Positions 1-13,260 of a stretch of 64,000 bases of DNA are shown in pieces. The position numbers and the translations under genes were made by a program. Source of the stretch: Nymphaea colorata (lineage: Eukaryota > Streptophyta > Magnoliopsida > Nymphaeales > Nymphaeaceae). The stretch covers positions 9,362,802-9,426,801 of the forward strand of contig NC_045145.1 of assembly GCF_008831285.2 (NCBI RefSeq). Direction: 5' to 3'. The stretch's first letter is position 1, and every line of letters starts with the position of its first letter. The notes below the pieces were generated by a model. The model was not told where the DNA came from. It did no database searches and saw nothing but the letters and a program-made list of their open reading frames with translations.

Positions 1-3000
1 CTAGTGGCGTAGTCACATTGTGATTGGTGTGGACAATTGCTCATATCAACCTCTTATAAAAGTTTTTTTATTTTTAAATAAAAATTTTAAATATTTATTC
101 TTATATATATATATATATAAGTGTCCCACCAGATTTGACTTTGTTTAAACAAGTGTCCCTCCAAATAATTTTTATGGTTTCTCCACGGGTACTCACTCTG
201 CTTGTTTATATTAAGAAAATAATAGGAAAAAATAGTTTTTGTAAACACACCTAAATATTTAACAGTAACCAAAACACATGTAAATACTTCTGAATATTCT
301 TAAAAGTGTATCTCAGTTTTTTGTATGACTAATTAAAAATATCTATAAGTTTAAGTTAACTATTGAAATAAAAATAGACATTATTATATTCTCTAAATTC
401 ATGAGTACATTTAAAATTTCCACTGAACACCTTACTAGCATTTACTTGATTAATCAATAAGAATGACTATTTAGATGCACATCAAACTCGATTGGATTTG
501 TTAAAGAGGCTAATGCCAATCAATCAATCTGAAATGTAATTACAACAATTGTGTTTTAGTTATTTTATATTATTAAATTAAATTAAGAAATCAAACCAGG
601 TAGTGTGTGTGTGCTGCCAATTGCACACCGAGTAACAGGTGATACGCCAAAGGCAAAGATTACCACTTCCCACCATTCTTAAGATCTAAAGCTGTTTTAA
701 GACTGAGTGGTTCTATGTATATCCTTCAACTTAGATGTCGTGCATATATAATTTATGTAAGTAGTACTTATGATAATTAAATCCAATATATACACAAAAT
801 AAGGCCAAACCATTGGCCAACTTAAATTAAATCAGTTAATGATAGGAAGTTTTAATCGATCAAAGACTATCATTTGTTGTCCGTTAATACAAAAGGTAAG
901 TGTGATTTATGATCACTCAGGAGTAGCACGTGAAGACGGCCAACTTATCGATGGGGGCCAATGAATGAAATTCGACCGCAGTAATGCCAGGCCCTACGTT
1001 AGTGGGTGGTAATTCTGCTAGAACCAACATGAAAAAGGGTATTCTTGACATTACACCGAATTTAGATAAGGTAAAACCCTCCGGATACCGCTACTCAGTA
1101 TTTACTGCTTTCAAAAAAAAAAAAAAAAATTGACGGTTTCTGGAAGAGGGGAAAGAGAGAGAGAGAGAGAGAGTCGCACGTCGGCAAGGCAGTGGCAGCG
1201 GGTGGCGCAATCCGCGGGGTCGGAGTGACCGGTTCAGCCGGTCAAGAGACCGTTACCGCCGGTGTGGGATGGAAAGGACGGATTGATGACGTCAGCTGGT
1301 TTAAAGGAGAATCAGAGCGCCAGACTGGAGTGTCCGCACAAAAGGGGAGGGACGGTCTTCCGGAATTCCGTTGGAACCGGACGCTTTCCGTTTTACCAAA
1401 CCGTACTCCACCCATCACTCGGTTGCTCTCTCATTCTTTCTCGGATATCATTTGAATTGCCACTTATGGCCCGTTCTCCGAAAAGGATGACAGCTTTTCT
1501 AAAATTTTCACTCCTTGCTTTTGTTCCATGGCGGATTTCAGATCGTGCTCTAATTCGTGAATTTAAGGTCAGACCCCTTCTACCCAACCTTACGTCAGAT
1601 CCGTGGTGTTGTGATCCATAGATTTAAGATTAAATTCTTCTCCATCCGATCTTAAATTCATATTTTTTAACATACAGCATAGATTTTTAAATTCATGCTA
1701 CTGTTAAACAAATGATCTCTCAAAACATATCTTGATTCGGCTTTGTTATTCAAGCGCTCGCTCCGTTATTTATATTTATTTAGATTTGAAATTCGATGCG
1801 GCAAAAGATTTATGGTACCATATATGTTTTTATCAAACTCCCAATGCTTATATTTAAAATTTTTATTTTATCTTTTTGAATTGATAAAACATTTAATTTA
1901 AGATCGAGGTCCAATCTTAAATCTTAAGGATTTTAGACAAGGGCAATGAAATCATGTTTCTAACAATTAATCAGCAGCCATTAATAAATGGATTATTGGC
2001 TTTTATGTAGAATGCATTGGGGCAATTATGGATGTCAACATATTTGAATCTAATATTCAACCATAAAAGATGTCAGATATGGAAGAAATTTTAATACTTA
2101 TTGAAAATCTGATCAGATTCAAATTTAAGAAATGACAATCCATGGCATTCTGATTCAAATAAATATCTAATTAAGTCCAGATTTGATGTAATTTAGTTTA
2201 AAATAAATATCATATATCCAGTATTACTATGTACAATTTCAAACTCGACTCTTAATACACAGTAATGCAGTTTTGATTTGGTTTTAAAGTTGGATGTGTA
2301 TTCTGCAGTGAATTTAAAAATCAGATTTTAATCTGATTCAAATGTGTGAATTCATATTCAAATATGCATAAATTTTCTTCGTTCATGTTTGAAAATGAGT
2401 TCAAATCAAAATATGTAAACATTTGATAAATCACAATCAGATATGAATAGTGGAAATTTGGTTATGTGGTCGTGCCAATCTGGTTATATATTCGGGCCCT
2501 TAATACGTTAGAGATGAAATAGGAAGATGAAAAATAAAAAGTTGTTTGGTTATTTTGTTCTTGTGAAGAGGCAAAGCAGCTAAATCAAGTTGCCCTTGTC
2601 TTTTTTGTGCATTCTCCCATTCATTCTCGGGTTCCGATCACCATTAGTGAAAGCGTATTCATATCAGATTTGGACTTAACAAATACAAATTAATGTTACA
2701 TTGTGCTAGGATCAATTTTTGAGTTGGGCAGACTTAAAATAAGGTTCAAACGTCAAAAAACTACGTTCTTAACCTATCTTTGATTGAATTGATATTAAAA
2801 TATATATGCGACGATTCATGAGACTTAGTTTTCTTTTCTACCGACTAAGATCTGGATTTGAATTTGCATTTGATGTTAGTGTTTGGATTTGATTTTGGAT
2901 CTCACCCATATCTAATCAGTTTGGGCAGCTTATTAAAGCCAACATGTTTACCAACGCACGCTTCTGATGTCGGTCCAGCCGTAGGTGGAATCCAAATTTT

Positions 3001-3930
3001 CGCCGTCTTCACACCCAAATCAAGGGGTGCCACCTAAGTTTAGGCTCTTATAGGTGTTCCGTTTAAGGATCTTTAAGTTCTCGAGGAAATATTTCAATTG
3101 TAGCACTTTCTGTTTGAACAGAATTCCAAAAGCGTCTCAGCGCTTCAAATTTCTAGTACTGCTAGTTTATGTGGTGAGCACATAGCAGGTGGTAAGACCG
3201 AACGTGGAATGTGGGCCAAAACATCTCTAAGTGCTAGACACACAAGTAACCATCTTGGCTGTTCTATCTCTTGAAAGAAAAAAGAGAGAAAAAGAAAAGA
3301 AGATAAAGTATTTTAGTCATATGGCATTGGTTAACCATTTTTCTTCCTCATTTTTTTTCTCAATAATTCATCTTGGAATCATCAAGATTAAGCACCTAAA
3401 GGCCTGATATATCTACAAATTTCTGTAAATTATATAATTTTGTAATTTGAGAAAATTTATACCTTCTATAAGGTAGCGTTTGGCAGCATCAAGATTAAAA
3501 TCCTGACATCAAAATCCTTGGATTTTAATCCTGGAATCAAGGGCATCCCCATTGCAGGAACAAAGCATGTTTGCTTTACCTAGATTTTGTTATCGTGGAT
3601 GTCTATCCAATGTGTATTGAATGTTTGGAAAAAAATAAATAAAAGATACATAAAAATTTGAGAAGGCTGCCGTCCAGCCGAAAGGTATTATTCACAAACT
3701 CAAATTGGCTCTTCAAGATCCACTCATTTCCAACAGCATCTTCTCTCAAAGAAGGGAAGACGAGAGATGGTATGCTGCTTCAACATGAAGGGTAATGGAC
3801 AAATAATTGTTCCATGGATTTTGATCGCACCCTTCCCAGGTAGATCCAAATCCATGGAATGATTTCTTTCCAGTGTTTGTCTGGAGCAGCGCCTTTTTAG
3901 ACAATAAAGGAACATGAACCTACTTCTACA
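1..3930. other. AT-rich intergenic DNA, no gene recognised
   Basis: No open frame here resembles a known protein and no RNA gene was recognised. It holds a short TA run near 102-119, a 17-base A run at 1113-1129 and a GA run at about 1155-1173. Bases 1175-1620 are GC-richer than the surroundings and carry short open frames on both strands, without recognisable domains. That patch could be an old promoter or first exon, but I see no splice structure to support it. The start of a possible second MITE-like end lies near 3471. Confidence 0.5.
1155..1173. repeat. GA dinucleotide microsatellite
   Basis: Uninterrupted GA repeats directly follow a purine-rich lead and precede the GC-richer patch. 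A 17-base A run lies 25 bases upstream. Confidence 0.85.
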
Positions 3931-4183
3931 GGGCGCGTTTGATTCCCCACAAATCTTACATCCAAGAGAATATCAAATCTGTGATAGCTGAAATCCACAA
4001 CTGTATTGTAGTCTGGATTTCAGCTTTTACCTCCAACATGGATTTCAAATTCACACTTTGATGCTAAAAGTGTGGATTTGAAATCAGATTGGGAAGGGGA
4101 GAGTATTTGAAAACTGCAGATTTCAAATCTACAGCGATCTGAGATCACTGCGGATCTGAGATCTATGGAAATCAAAAGCAACC
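3931..4183. mobile_element. MITE-like element with imperfect terminal inverted repeats
   Basis: The left end GGGCGCGTTTGATTCCC and the reverse complement of the right end, GGTTGCTTTTGATTTCC, agree at 13 of 17 positions. The roughly 250-bp interior is non-coding and rich in short inverted copies of AAATC-type words, as in foldback MITEs. I could not find a convincing target-site duplication, so the superfamily (hAT or PIF/Harbinger) is open and the exact ends may be off by a few bases. Confidence 0.5.
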
Positions 4184-6359
4184 TAAGGTATTGTCCTTTT
4201 AATTGAAAAATATTTATTCAATTTTTTTTAAAAAATGTTAGTCATAATTACAGTTAAATTGGCGTACTGGCTTTTAATGTAAGAAATAACAGTTAAAAGA
4301 AGTAGAGACAACGCATATTGGGTGATTAACAGAGAGCCCTTCATTCTACATTTTTTTTTTCTAAGGAGAAGCCGATTTTTAGCATTTTAGAAAAATAAAT
4401 AAATAAATATATATTTTGTTTTTTTCAATTTTTGCGTTTACCCGAAGTTTTCTCAGGAGTTCATTTCCAGGCCCTAAACCAAAAGAAAACCTTTGAATAA
4501 AAATTGTCAATAGAAGTTAGGCATCAATCAAGAAATTAAAAAAGTTGCCAAGACCTGCTTCCTAAATTTAGGGGAAATATGGCCGCCGCTTTGGAGAAAC
4601 TTTTCTTTTCCAAAATGTCGAGGATATAGACCTGTGTGGTGGGCTAGCCGGGTAGAGTAGGTTGAACTTAGGCCACGTCCTATTCCTCCGAGTCTAAATA
4701 AAAATGTTAAATTCAAATGTGACCAAAGACACGTGAAGTCGTGCCGGACACAAAGAGATAAGAGACTGTATCTCCTCAAGCGAGGGCACACTTGAAAGTT
4801 TTGTCGAAAACTTAAGCTGCAATTGTTGAAGTCATTCGATTTAAATGCTTTTCATAAAATTGAGCTAGAAGGAAGTGCCAAATTATATTTGGCACTTTTC
4901 AATTAATATGCTAGCACTATATTAGTGCATATTGAACCATACTGGACTAATTAAGTACTTTTAATTACATTTGAATGTATTTAGATACATTTTTTGTAAT
5001 AGTGTAAAGAAAGTTGGGTCCAATTTTGAGTGCTTACAAAGTGTTTAATAAGTGGAACGCCAATCAATCCAAAATTTTGGTTTTTTTGAAGGGCAAAATG
5101 GTAGGATGGCCCATTTAAAAAACTTTAGTTAAAGATGACCCAAAGCTTTGAGCGTCCTTTGAAACTTCCCTTTCAGATAAATGGAAAAGGATGTTATCCA
5201 CTTTATGCATTGGTGGTAGCGTGGGCAGCGGCAGGCCATTGCATCAGCCTTTTGGAAGGGTAGGCTAGTGCTGTAAGTTATCGAGGTCCCATTTTCTTAA
5301 TTTTAAGATGCTTTGGAGCCCAATGCATTGATACTGCTGCTGCTGGACAATAAACCAGTTAGACAGAGATCATGTTGCCCTCGGAGGAGGTGCAGACTGC
5401 CAATCAATTGATAAAGAAGTACCGCGAGAGAGAGAGAGAGCTATTTCTCTCATATTAACAATAGCAAGATGAATTGTTACAATACATATTCTAATGATTC
5501 CTGCTCCGAATCTCAGGTCTCATCAAGGGTGATTGGTTCATGTGATGGTTCAGTAAATAATTGAGGAGAGAGAAAGTTCTATCATGAAGCGAATAAATAA
5601 GCAAAGAAACCAAGGTTGGAGTCCTTTGTGGTGGTGATGAGTCCATCTTCTTTTCTATGCGCTCTTAGCTTTTTTTGGTAGTTCCACTTTCGCCTGCTTT
5701 TCCCCTCTTTGTCTTTTGTCTTTTCCTGCTAATCATTGTCTGCTGTGGTGAGTATGTGCAGTCGACGAACTGAAACGTCAGAAAGTGAAAGAAAATCGTT
5801 CTTATGCTGGGACCATATTTTTGTCTTAATTCTGAAACATAGTTTAACATTTTTTTTAAAGGAAGTACTTGTACAGGGGGCTTATTTTGCACTAGTGAAA
5901 AGATACCAAGATCTTTATTCCTCTAATAAAATTGAATGCTGCATTGTTTGTGTGCAGGTACGCACGCGAGAGAGAGAGGGTAGTAGGGACAAGCAATAGT
6001 ATGTCAATCGAACGCTTGCTCCACAGCATTAGAGTCGATGGGACACTGTGGGACCTAATACTTCAAATAAAATGCTGCTTGCCATTCAATGGACAACTCT
6101 TTGGCAGTGATCATAGTGGTAAAATGTTGAGGGGTCGGTCTATTAGTCTTGATCTTGTTTTATTGGGTCAGGTCAGTAAGCTTGTTAGACAAGTTTTATA
6201 ATCACTTCTATACATGTATAGCAGGTCGAAGTAAACCCTAGAAAATGGTGAATTAATAATGATGTTGAACGCCTTTTCCCTTAACCTATGTTTATCAGTG
6301 TGTAAGCAGTTGGTAGGTCAAATTGTCAGTCTCAACTGAGATGTTCAATGGTGAAGATA
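4184..6359. other. Non-coding interval, no gene recognised
   Basis: No recognisable gene. A hairpin lies at 4874-4896 (10-base arms, 3-base loop), followed by a second imperfect palindrome at about 4906-4932. A short GA run occurs at about 5426-5440. The interval may include the lost 5' LTR of the decayed gypsy element that starts near 8684, but I found no sequence matching that element's putative 3' LTR. Confidence 0.45.
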
Positions 6360-8680
6360 CACTACAAAAAGCTGTATATCTATTGACACAAAAAAGAAGT
6401 CACAATAGTACTCCAACCGCTAGTAAAACATTCAGTGACAAAATTAAGACTTTATCAGTAAAGATGGTATCACTAATGATGTCAGTGACAAGCATCATAT
6501 ACCACTAGAGTATTTCCATTTCATCGACGAGCAGGAACCGCAAGTAAAGAATAAACTTTTACTTACAACCACTTCCATCGGTAAAAACTTCAATTTATAT
6601 TGACGATTAATTTTTGTCAGTAATAGTGTCAGTATTAATGATAGATAAATACTGTTAATACTGAAGGTTTTCTACTATCATTAAATATTAACCTTTATCG
6701 ATGATAGCTACACATTTTTGTATAACATGCAGTTATTTAGACATATCTATCATTTTATTATGAATCTTCAAGTATGTAATGATCTTTTTTCACATTGTAC
6801 ATGGTCCTTGGTAACTGCAGTCCATTAGGGGAAGCTTTGTGCAATAGATCAAGTAACACACTGAAGCACTTGTTGCTTCACCACTTAAATCTTCATATGA
6901 AACAAGGAGACTAAACATCTCATTTTTGTGTATCTATTATAGCCTGGATAAAGTTCTTCTTCTGCATCTCTACTCAATCTTTCATACATGTCATTGTCTT
7001 CATCTTCTTCAATACATGGTTAATAGGCCTAGCTGAAGCTGGAACATCTTCATGCATGTGAAAAACATTGTCTAGCATTTCATGCATGTTTTCAAATTGT
7101 ACGTCCCTTGGTTGATTAACTTCCATCACAGGTGGTAAAATCGATTCTCCATGATAATGCTACTAAACATATGACTAAATGAATCCATGATAGGAAATAT
7201 GATCTAATGCTCGAAGTACCTTTCGAGACTTAAAATTGTTGCATTTCACACATGAAAGTCTCTTTCTTCAATTGACAATAACATTATTAACATGTGCAAA
7301 ACCAATGAAACTGTCCACACCATTTAAATATTCTACACTATTTCTTTCCTTCATGATCCAACTTCGATCTTTCTTATTATAAGACCTTCGATCCAAATAG
7401 TCAAACACAAATGCACAAGATACCAAGTAATAGACAAGTAGTTATAAGCATAGAAGTAATTTTTCCTTTTTTTGGATAATAGGCAACTTAATTATTTCTC
7501 TATAGAATAGGCAAATTAATCATTTCACTTATAGACCTAGCTGAAGCCGATGTATGAACTAGTGAAATTAATGACATCCATTTTTTTTGATAGTGAATTA
7601 TAGGGTTCAACAAGCAAGTGAATATGATTATAGATCGAGCTAGTTTTCAAAAGTTGGTGGCAAGAGAGCCATAGAGAAATTGAGAGGTAACAAGCTTCAA
7701 CAACTTCTAATTAAACATGAACAATGGATAAAAAACACTCTAAATTGTGTTCAACCTTGCATATTGCAACCCCATTTGCACATTCTAGGCTAAGTCTGAT
7801 ATCATTCACTCAAACCTAACTTTTAACAGTCCAACCACCAGTACCATTCATTCACACCTCTACAATCGTTGATCAGACCCATATTCAATTGGACCACTTC
7901 CTTTTGAAAAAATAATAACAATGAAACATGCTACTTAGGCCAGTTTTAGGAAAACAACTAGAATGAGACTACAATTTGCTACAATCTATGAAAAATTGTT
8001 CCACAAAATGAACAGTAGGGCGTTCAAAATTCTAGTTCCTATTTGTAGATATTAGAAAAGGAGATATTTTCAATAAGAGAGGACCAACAATAGAAGAAGG
8101 CCCCCAGAAGCCTGTTTGATGAATTATAAAGCTTTCATTGCAGGTTTAAGTTAATCTTCTTGCCAGATAAATATGTTTTTATACATAGATATGCAAACAA
8201 CTCATTAATAAAGTCAAACCTACATTGACGGCTTAAGGATGCCATTAGTTATATCCAAACTATTATTAACGGATAAGGAATTGCATCAATAATATTAGAG
8301 TAAATTCTGAAGGCTAGAAAAAAAACCATCAGTAGATACTAAAGTTAATACTAATCGCCTCAAAGAGACGTCATTAAATCTCTTCATACCAAGAAACATG
8401 ATTATTGATGGCAGATCACGACATTGGTCAAGATAGTAACACTGATGGTTCTTCGTCGAACATCAATATTGAATATAATTATTACTAACAAACAAACACT
8501 CTGTCATAAATATGTACTAACACACAATAACTAACTATCAGTAAACAATATTTTTTTATGACATTTTCCTATCGGCGATAAAAACTTTCTTTACTATCAC
8601 ACACATCAGTCTGTTGGTGAAATCAATTTTTACTGGCAGTTTATTTTCATCTCATTAGTAAAAATATGTTTTTTTTAGTG
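6360..8680. mobile_element. Probable non-autonomous CACTA (En/Spm-like) transposon
   Basis: The left end begins CACTACAAAAAG and the reverse complement of the right end begins CACTAAAAAAAAC, giving CACTA termini in inverted orientation about 2.3 kb apart. Flanking 3-base words are ATA (6357-6359) and GTA (8681-8683), a near match to the 3-bp duplication of this superfamily. Both subterminal regions are rich in short words such as ATCGGTAAAAACT and GGCGATAAAAACT, typical of transposase-binding arrays. No transposase frame is visible, so it would depend on another copy. Confidence 0.55.
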
Positions 8681-8706
8681 GTAGTGACCAGAAGAGGAAC
8701 CACCAT

Positions 8707-8718
8707 TGGTATCAGAGC
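8707..8718 (+). promoter_or_regulatory. tRNA-iMet primer-binding site of the decayed gypsy element
   Basis: TGGTATCAGAGC complements the 3' end of initiator tRNA-Met, the usual primer for plant copia and many gypsy elements. It marks the point just inside the 5' LTR. The preceding bases up to the CACTA end at 8680 should be the last bases of that LTR. Confidence 0.7.
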
Positions 8719-11700
8719 ATACTTCTGATGAGCCAAACATGAGGATCTCACCCAAGAGACTAGAATGCTCAAGAATCACATGAAGCACTATAGGTGTTGG
8801 AGAATTTCAATGAACAAGCAGAGCTAAATCAATGTGTGATGATCGGTCACATGGAATGCATTGAAAAGAACTTTGAAGATCTTCACCAAAGGCTCTTTGT
8901 AGTGCACCAGTCTGAGACCCTTGAGGCACCTAAGGATTCGAACCTTAGGCAAATGGCTGGTCACGTAGACCAGCCCTTGACCCAACACCGAAGTGCGGGC
9001 GGTTCCCCGCACGAGGTCCCCACCCTGGGCTCGCAAGGCTCAGGGGCGGTTTAGTTTCAGAGTCTAGCGCTTAGTCGTTTCAGCCCATGTTGATAGAACT
9101 ACAAATGCTTGTAGCTCTATTGAGAGATATGATTTGCCATGTGGTATAATGTTGTAGACTTGAGAGTAATATGTCAATAGGAAATCAGATGATCATGGCT
9201 GTGGATGGAGGTAATAGTAAATGATAGATGACCCATTGTATGATATCTTCAAGTACTTCAAGAGAACCAAATGCTCTTCAACAAAGGATGATATCAACAA
9301 CAAAACAACAAAAATATAAGCTATAATGAAATGCCAAAAAAGGATCCCTACGTTTGTACGGAAAGACCAACGTAGGTTGGTATTTTGACATGACTAAGAC
9401 TTTGAGTGCCTCACATTTTTTATGGAGCATAGAGTGATATATGCAGTGATATACTTGGAAGTGCCACCATATGTAGGTCTCGCAAATAGGATTAGTCCAT
9501 CTCTATCTTCATTTTAATGTAGAATTACAAAAGATTCAAGCAAAAAGAAGTGGTAGCAAAATACCAGGAAAAATTCAAATAAACAAGTAACATAGTTTGT
9601 GTTTGGCCAATTGAGGCTCCAATCAAAGCATTCATTAGAGGACTATGTGATGAAATATGAATCAAACTGAACAATTGCAAACTTCATGGAAACTTTGGAG
9701 TTAGGCATGTGATAGAAAAGAAGAGAAAGAGGATCATGATTGCATTTTAAAGAACAAACGAATGCTAAGGGCCCTCCCTATAAGCTTACATCAACTAACA
9801 AGGGCACTAGAGAAATGTCTGCAACATCAATGAAGAATCTAAAAGTGGAACAACTTTTACTTGAAAGGTTAACACATGAACAAATTAAGAAAAAAAGAAA
9901 GAGATCGTATATCTAATGTGATGAAAGATAGATGTTGGGAAATGTATAAGAAATTGCATGTGTCTAGTGGATGAGGTGGAAGGAGGAGCAGATGAGCACA
10001 TAAAAGAGGAAGAATATGACAAGTAACATAACACTACTAAAGAATTGCTTCTAGAGATTTTCTTTCATGCTTTGGTAGGGGACAATATGCCCCAGATAAT
10101 GAGAATTAAGGGCAGAATTAAAAGGCACAAGGTCAATGTACTAATGGATACCAGGTCTACTCACAATTTTATATAAGAGAAAGCAATAAAAGTTTGTGGT
10201 AGTATAGTGGTTGAATAATCAAAATTTAGAATGATGGTTGGTATGATAATTTGTTGTTTTTAGAAGGAGGTACCCTCAAAAGGTCTTAAAATTGCAATGA
10301 TAAAAGTTTTTGATGGAGTTGCATACACTGGCCATGGATAGATCAACCTTGTATTAGGTGCATATTGGTTGAAGCAATTGCTAAGTACAAATTGGAACTT
10401 TGTAAAGATGAAAATGAGATTAAGGTGGGAGAGCAGAAAGGAAATATACATGTTAAACATTAAGAAACTAATGTAATATAAAAAACATGTCAGAATAGAA
10501 AAATAAGGGCTATTCAAAAGCCCTTTGCTTTTCACTTGTGAGAATTAGTGCAAGAAATCCGTTGGCTATACAAATTTAACAAAGGTTCAATTAGATGTAT
10601 TTCAACATATTTTAAATGAATTTGTTGATGTTTTTTAATTCTCCAAAGGGACTTCACCTAGCACAATAGTTTGGCCATCAAATTGAGATTGAGCCATTTC
10701 TAGATCTATTAACTTGAAGAAATACATGAATAGATTCATTCAAAAGGGTGAACTAGAGAAATTAGTTCGAGAGATGTTATGTGAACGAGTGATTCAACCT
10801 AGTTGAAGCTCATACTCTTCCTTTGCATTGCTAGACAAGAAGTATGAAACTTGCTGATTTTGCGTTGATGACAAACCTCTAAAAGTCATAACAGTTAATA
10901 ACTATTATCTCATTTCTGTAATCGAAGAGCTATTTAATGAACTATCTGGTGCATCAATCTTCTCTAAACTTGATTTGAGAGGAGGATATCACTAAATTAG
11001 AATATTGTTTGAAGATATACCTAAGATGATATTTCAGTCACCTTATGAACTTAAAGTCATACTTTTGAGGCTAACAAATGCTTCAACAACATTTCATGCC
11101 TCGATAAATGAACTATTTCATTTATATTTACACAAATTTGTACTCATTCTCTTTGACAATATTCTAATTTACAACTTAGACGAACAAAGGTACATAAAGG
11201 CTTTGAAGTGTTATTCAACAATCCACGTATTATATTAGGGCATACAATAATAAATAATGATATAGAGATGAAAGATGATAAAACAGAAAGGATGAGTTTT
11301 TCCAAGAAAACGTATATAAATTACAAGCGTACTTAAGGCTTTCAAGGTATTATGAATGGTTTGTGAGTACTTTTGCAGGATTACAATGCCATTAACACAT
11401 TTGTTAAATAAGAATCAGGTGAAGATAGTGAAAAAACTTTTAGCCTACTCAATACAACCATAATTAGTGTTCTCGTGTTGACATTTCCTGACTTCAGTTA
11501 ACTATTTTAGATTGAAACTGAGATAGGTAGGAGTGGAAGCATATTTGAACCATAATAGTCATCCAATCACTTCATTTAATCAGACTATGGGGGAAAATTG
11601 TAATAGATAATTTGCTTATGAAACTAATAATTATGGTCTTAGCAATCCAAAAATGAAATTACAATCTGGTGTGAAGAAAACTTTTTGCAAACTGATCACA

Positions 11701-13248
11701 TTAGTTTAAAATATCACATACGATAGAAGGCATTAAACCCAATACAACAAAAATGAGTTAGTTATCTAATGGATAAGAATTTGATGTTAGACATAAAAGA
11801 AGAGCATAAAGTGTCATAGATGATGGATTATTTTGGAAGTTTGAGGGAGAAGAAGATGACCAAGCTGACTTTCTATAGGTCCATCCTATGATTGAAGTAG
11901 TAGTAGACATATGGTTGGAATTGGAAGAAATGCAATAAAGTTCACCAAAAATTTAGAAAATTGAAGAGTTTTCTTCAATTTAGAATACATTGATAGATGG
12001 ATGTAACTGTATCATTGTCGTTCTCCTCAAATATGATCTCATTTTGTAACTATTTTCCCCTTTTTATGGTGCAAAAATGGCTAAAATGGAGGGCACTTAC
12101 TAATTGCTCTACTACATATTTTATTGGTTTGGAATGTAAAGTGAAAAAAATACGTCAATGCTTGCACAGTATGTCAAAGGCACAAATATGAGGCGCTTAG
12201 TCATACTAGATTACTGCAACCCCTTCCAATTTTGTGTGGATTTGGAAAGATTTGAATACAACTTTCACTAGAGGGCTTTCCGTAACCTAAGGGTAAATCA
12301 ATTATATTTGTAGTTGTGGACATACAATCCAAGTATACTTATTTTATAGCATTGGCACATTCCTTCTCAACCAAGGATATAACACATGTATTTCAAGGAA
12401 TGTATGGAAATTACATGGAATGCCCCATTCCATTGTGAGTTATCAAGATCCCTTGTCTTATATATCATTTCTGCCAGCACTACTTTAAGGAGCAAGACAT
12501 TTTGCTCAATGTAAACAGGTCCTCTTCAAACACATGTTCATTCACTCACATGTTTTAAAAAACATCACATTCTTATTTCAAAAAATATAGAGCAATTATA
12601 TCTCACATTTGGTTGACGGATTTAGATGCAATAACCAGGGCACCTCATGTTTCTTGAAACAAAAATATGATATTTTTAAACTACATATTGCAAAAAACAT
12701 GTTTCCCTGAACACTATTTTTCTTAACAAATGCCCTCTTAAGGAGCTAAAATTTGAGAAATATAGTTGTCTATGATACTTACCTAAGACACCAAAAGTGT
12801 TAGTTAAGGTGACTTTGGTGCATAAGGTTAAGACATTTTTAAACAACTAGGATGCTAATTAATATGACGAAAGTCATGCATTCCTTGTACTATCTCATGA
12901 TCTAAAAGCTAGTTTATTTTTAATGAACCGTCATTGATAGATAATGATAAACCCATTCCAACCAGATAATGTGTGTAATTGACTAATAAGAAATTTCCCC
13001 TTTTTACACAAATATATTTTGCCTTATTGGTTTGGATCTGAACCACATCAATACCAAACTTTGAACTCATAAAATAAATTACCTACAAACAGTTGGATTC
13101 AGATCCCCTTAAGTGGGTTACAAACGATATTTCATCTTGTTGGTGTTGATTTAAGATAAAATTAACCTAGTTATAAGGGCATTACCCTAATTAGGGGGAT
13201 TCGTACTAAATTTTTTTTATATATAACACTAAAGAACATAAATTCAAT

Positions 13249-13258
13249 AAGGAGGGGA
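13249..13258 (+). promoter_or_regulatory. Candidate polypurine tract and 3' LTR start of the decayed gypsy element
   Basis: AAGGAGGGGA is followed by TGTCAGACTTGC at 13259, the expected polypurine-tract/LTR arrangement downstream of integrase. The matching 5' LTR was not found, so the LTR length and end are unknown. Confidence 0.35.
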
Positions 13259-13260
13259 TG

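Larger units (their letters stand above)
8684..13258 (+). mobile_element. Heavily decayed Ty3/gypsy LTR retrotransposon (internal region)
   Basis: A primer-binding site is followed in order by gag-like sequence (8794-9054), a protease remnant, reverse transcriptase and integrase, the gypsy order with integrase last. The protease remnant is at about 10143-10170: MDTRSTHNF, with R replacing G of the usual DTGS. The RT stretch at about 10740-11240 reads EKLVREMLCERVIQPS and later SIFSKLDLRGGYH; YVDD has become FDNI. The integrase remnant at about 12090-12550 includes RNVWKLHGMPHSIVS. Dozens of stops and frameshifts interrupt all frames. The RT and tRNA-Met primer suit a chromovirus-type lineage, but I cannot fix the clade. 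No 5' LTR was found; the CACTA element sits 26 bases upstream of the primer site. Confidence 0.8.

Noticed and set aside
1192-1621. Overlapping open frames in a GC-rich patch
   Set aside because: Open in three frames on both strands without domain features; base composition explains it.
3471-3560. GTAGCGTTTGGCAGC as a second MITE end
   Set aside because: No matching inverted partner was found downstream.
12485-12746. Insertion flanked by TTAAGGAGC at 12485-12493 and 12738-12746
   Set aside because: No convincing terminal inverted repeats between the two copies; could be chance in decayed integrase sequence.
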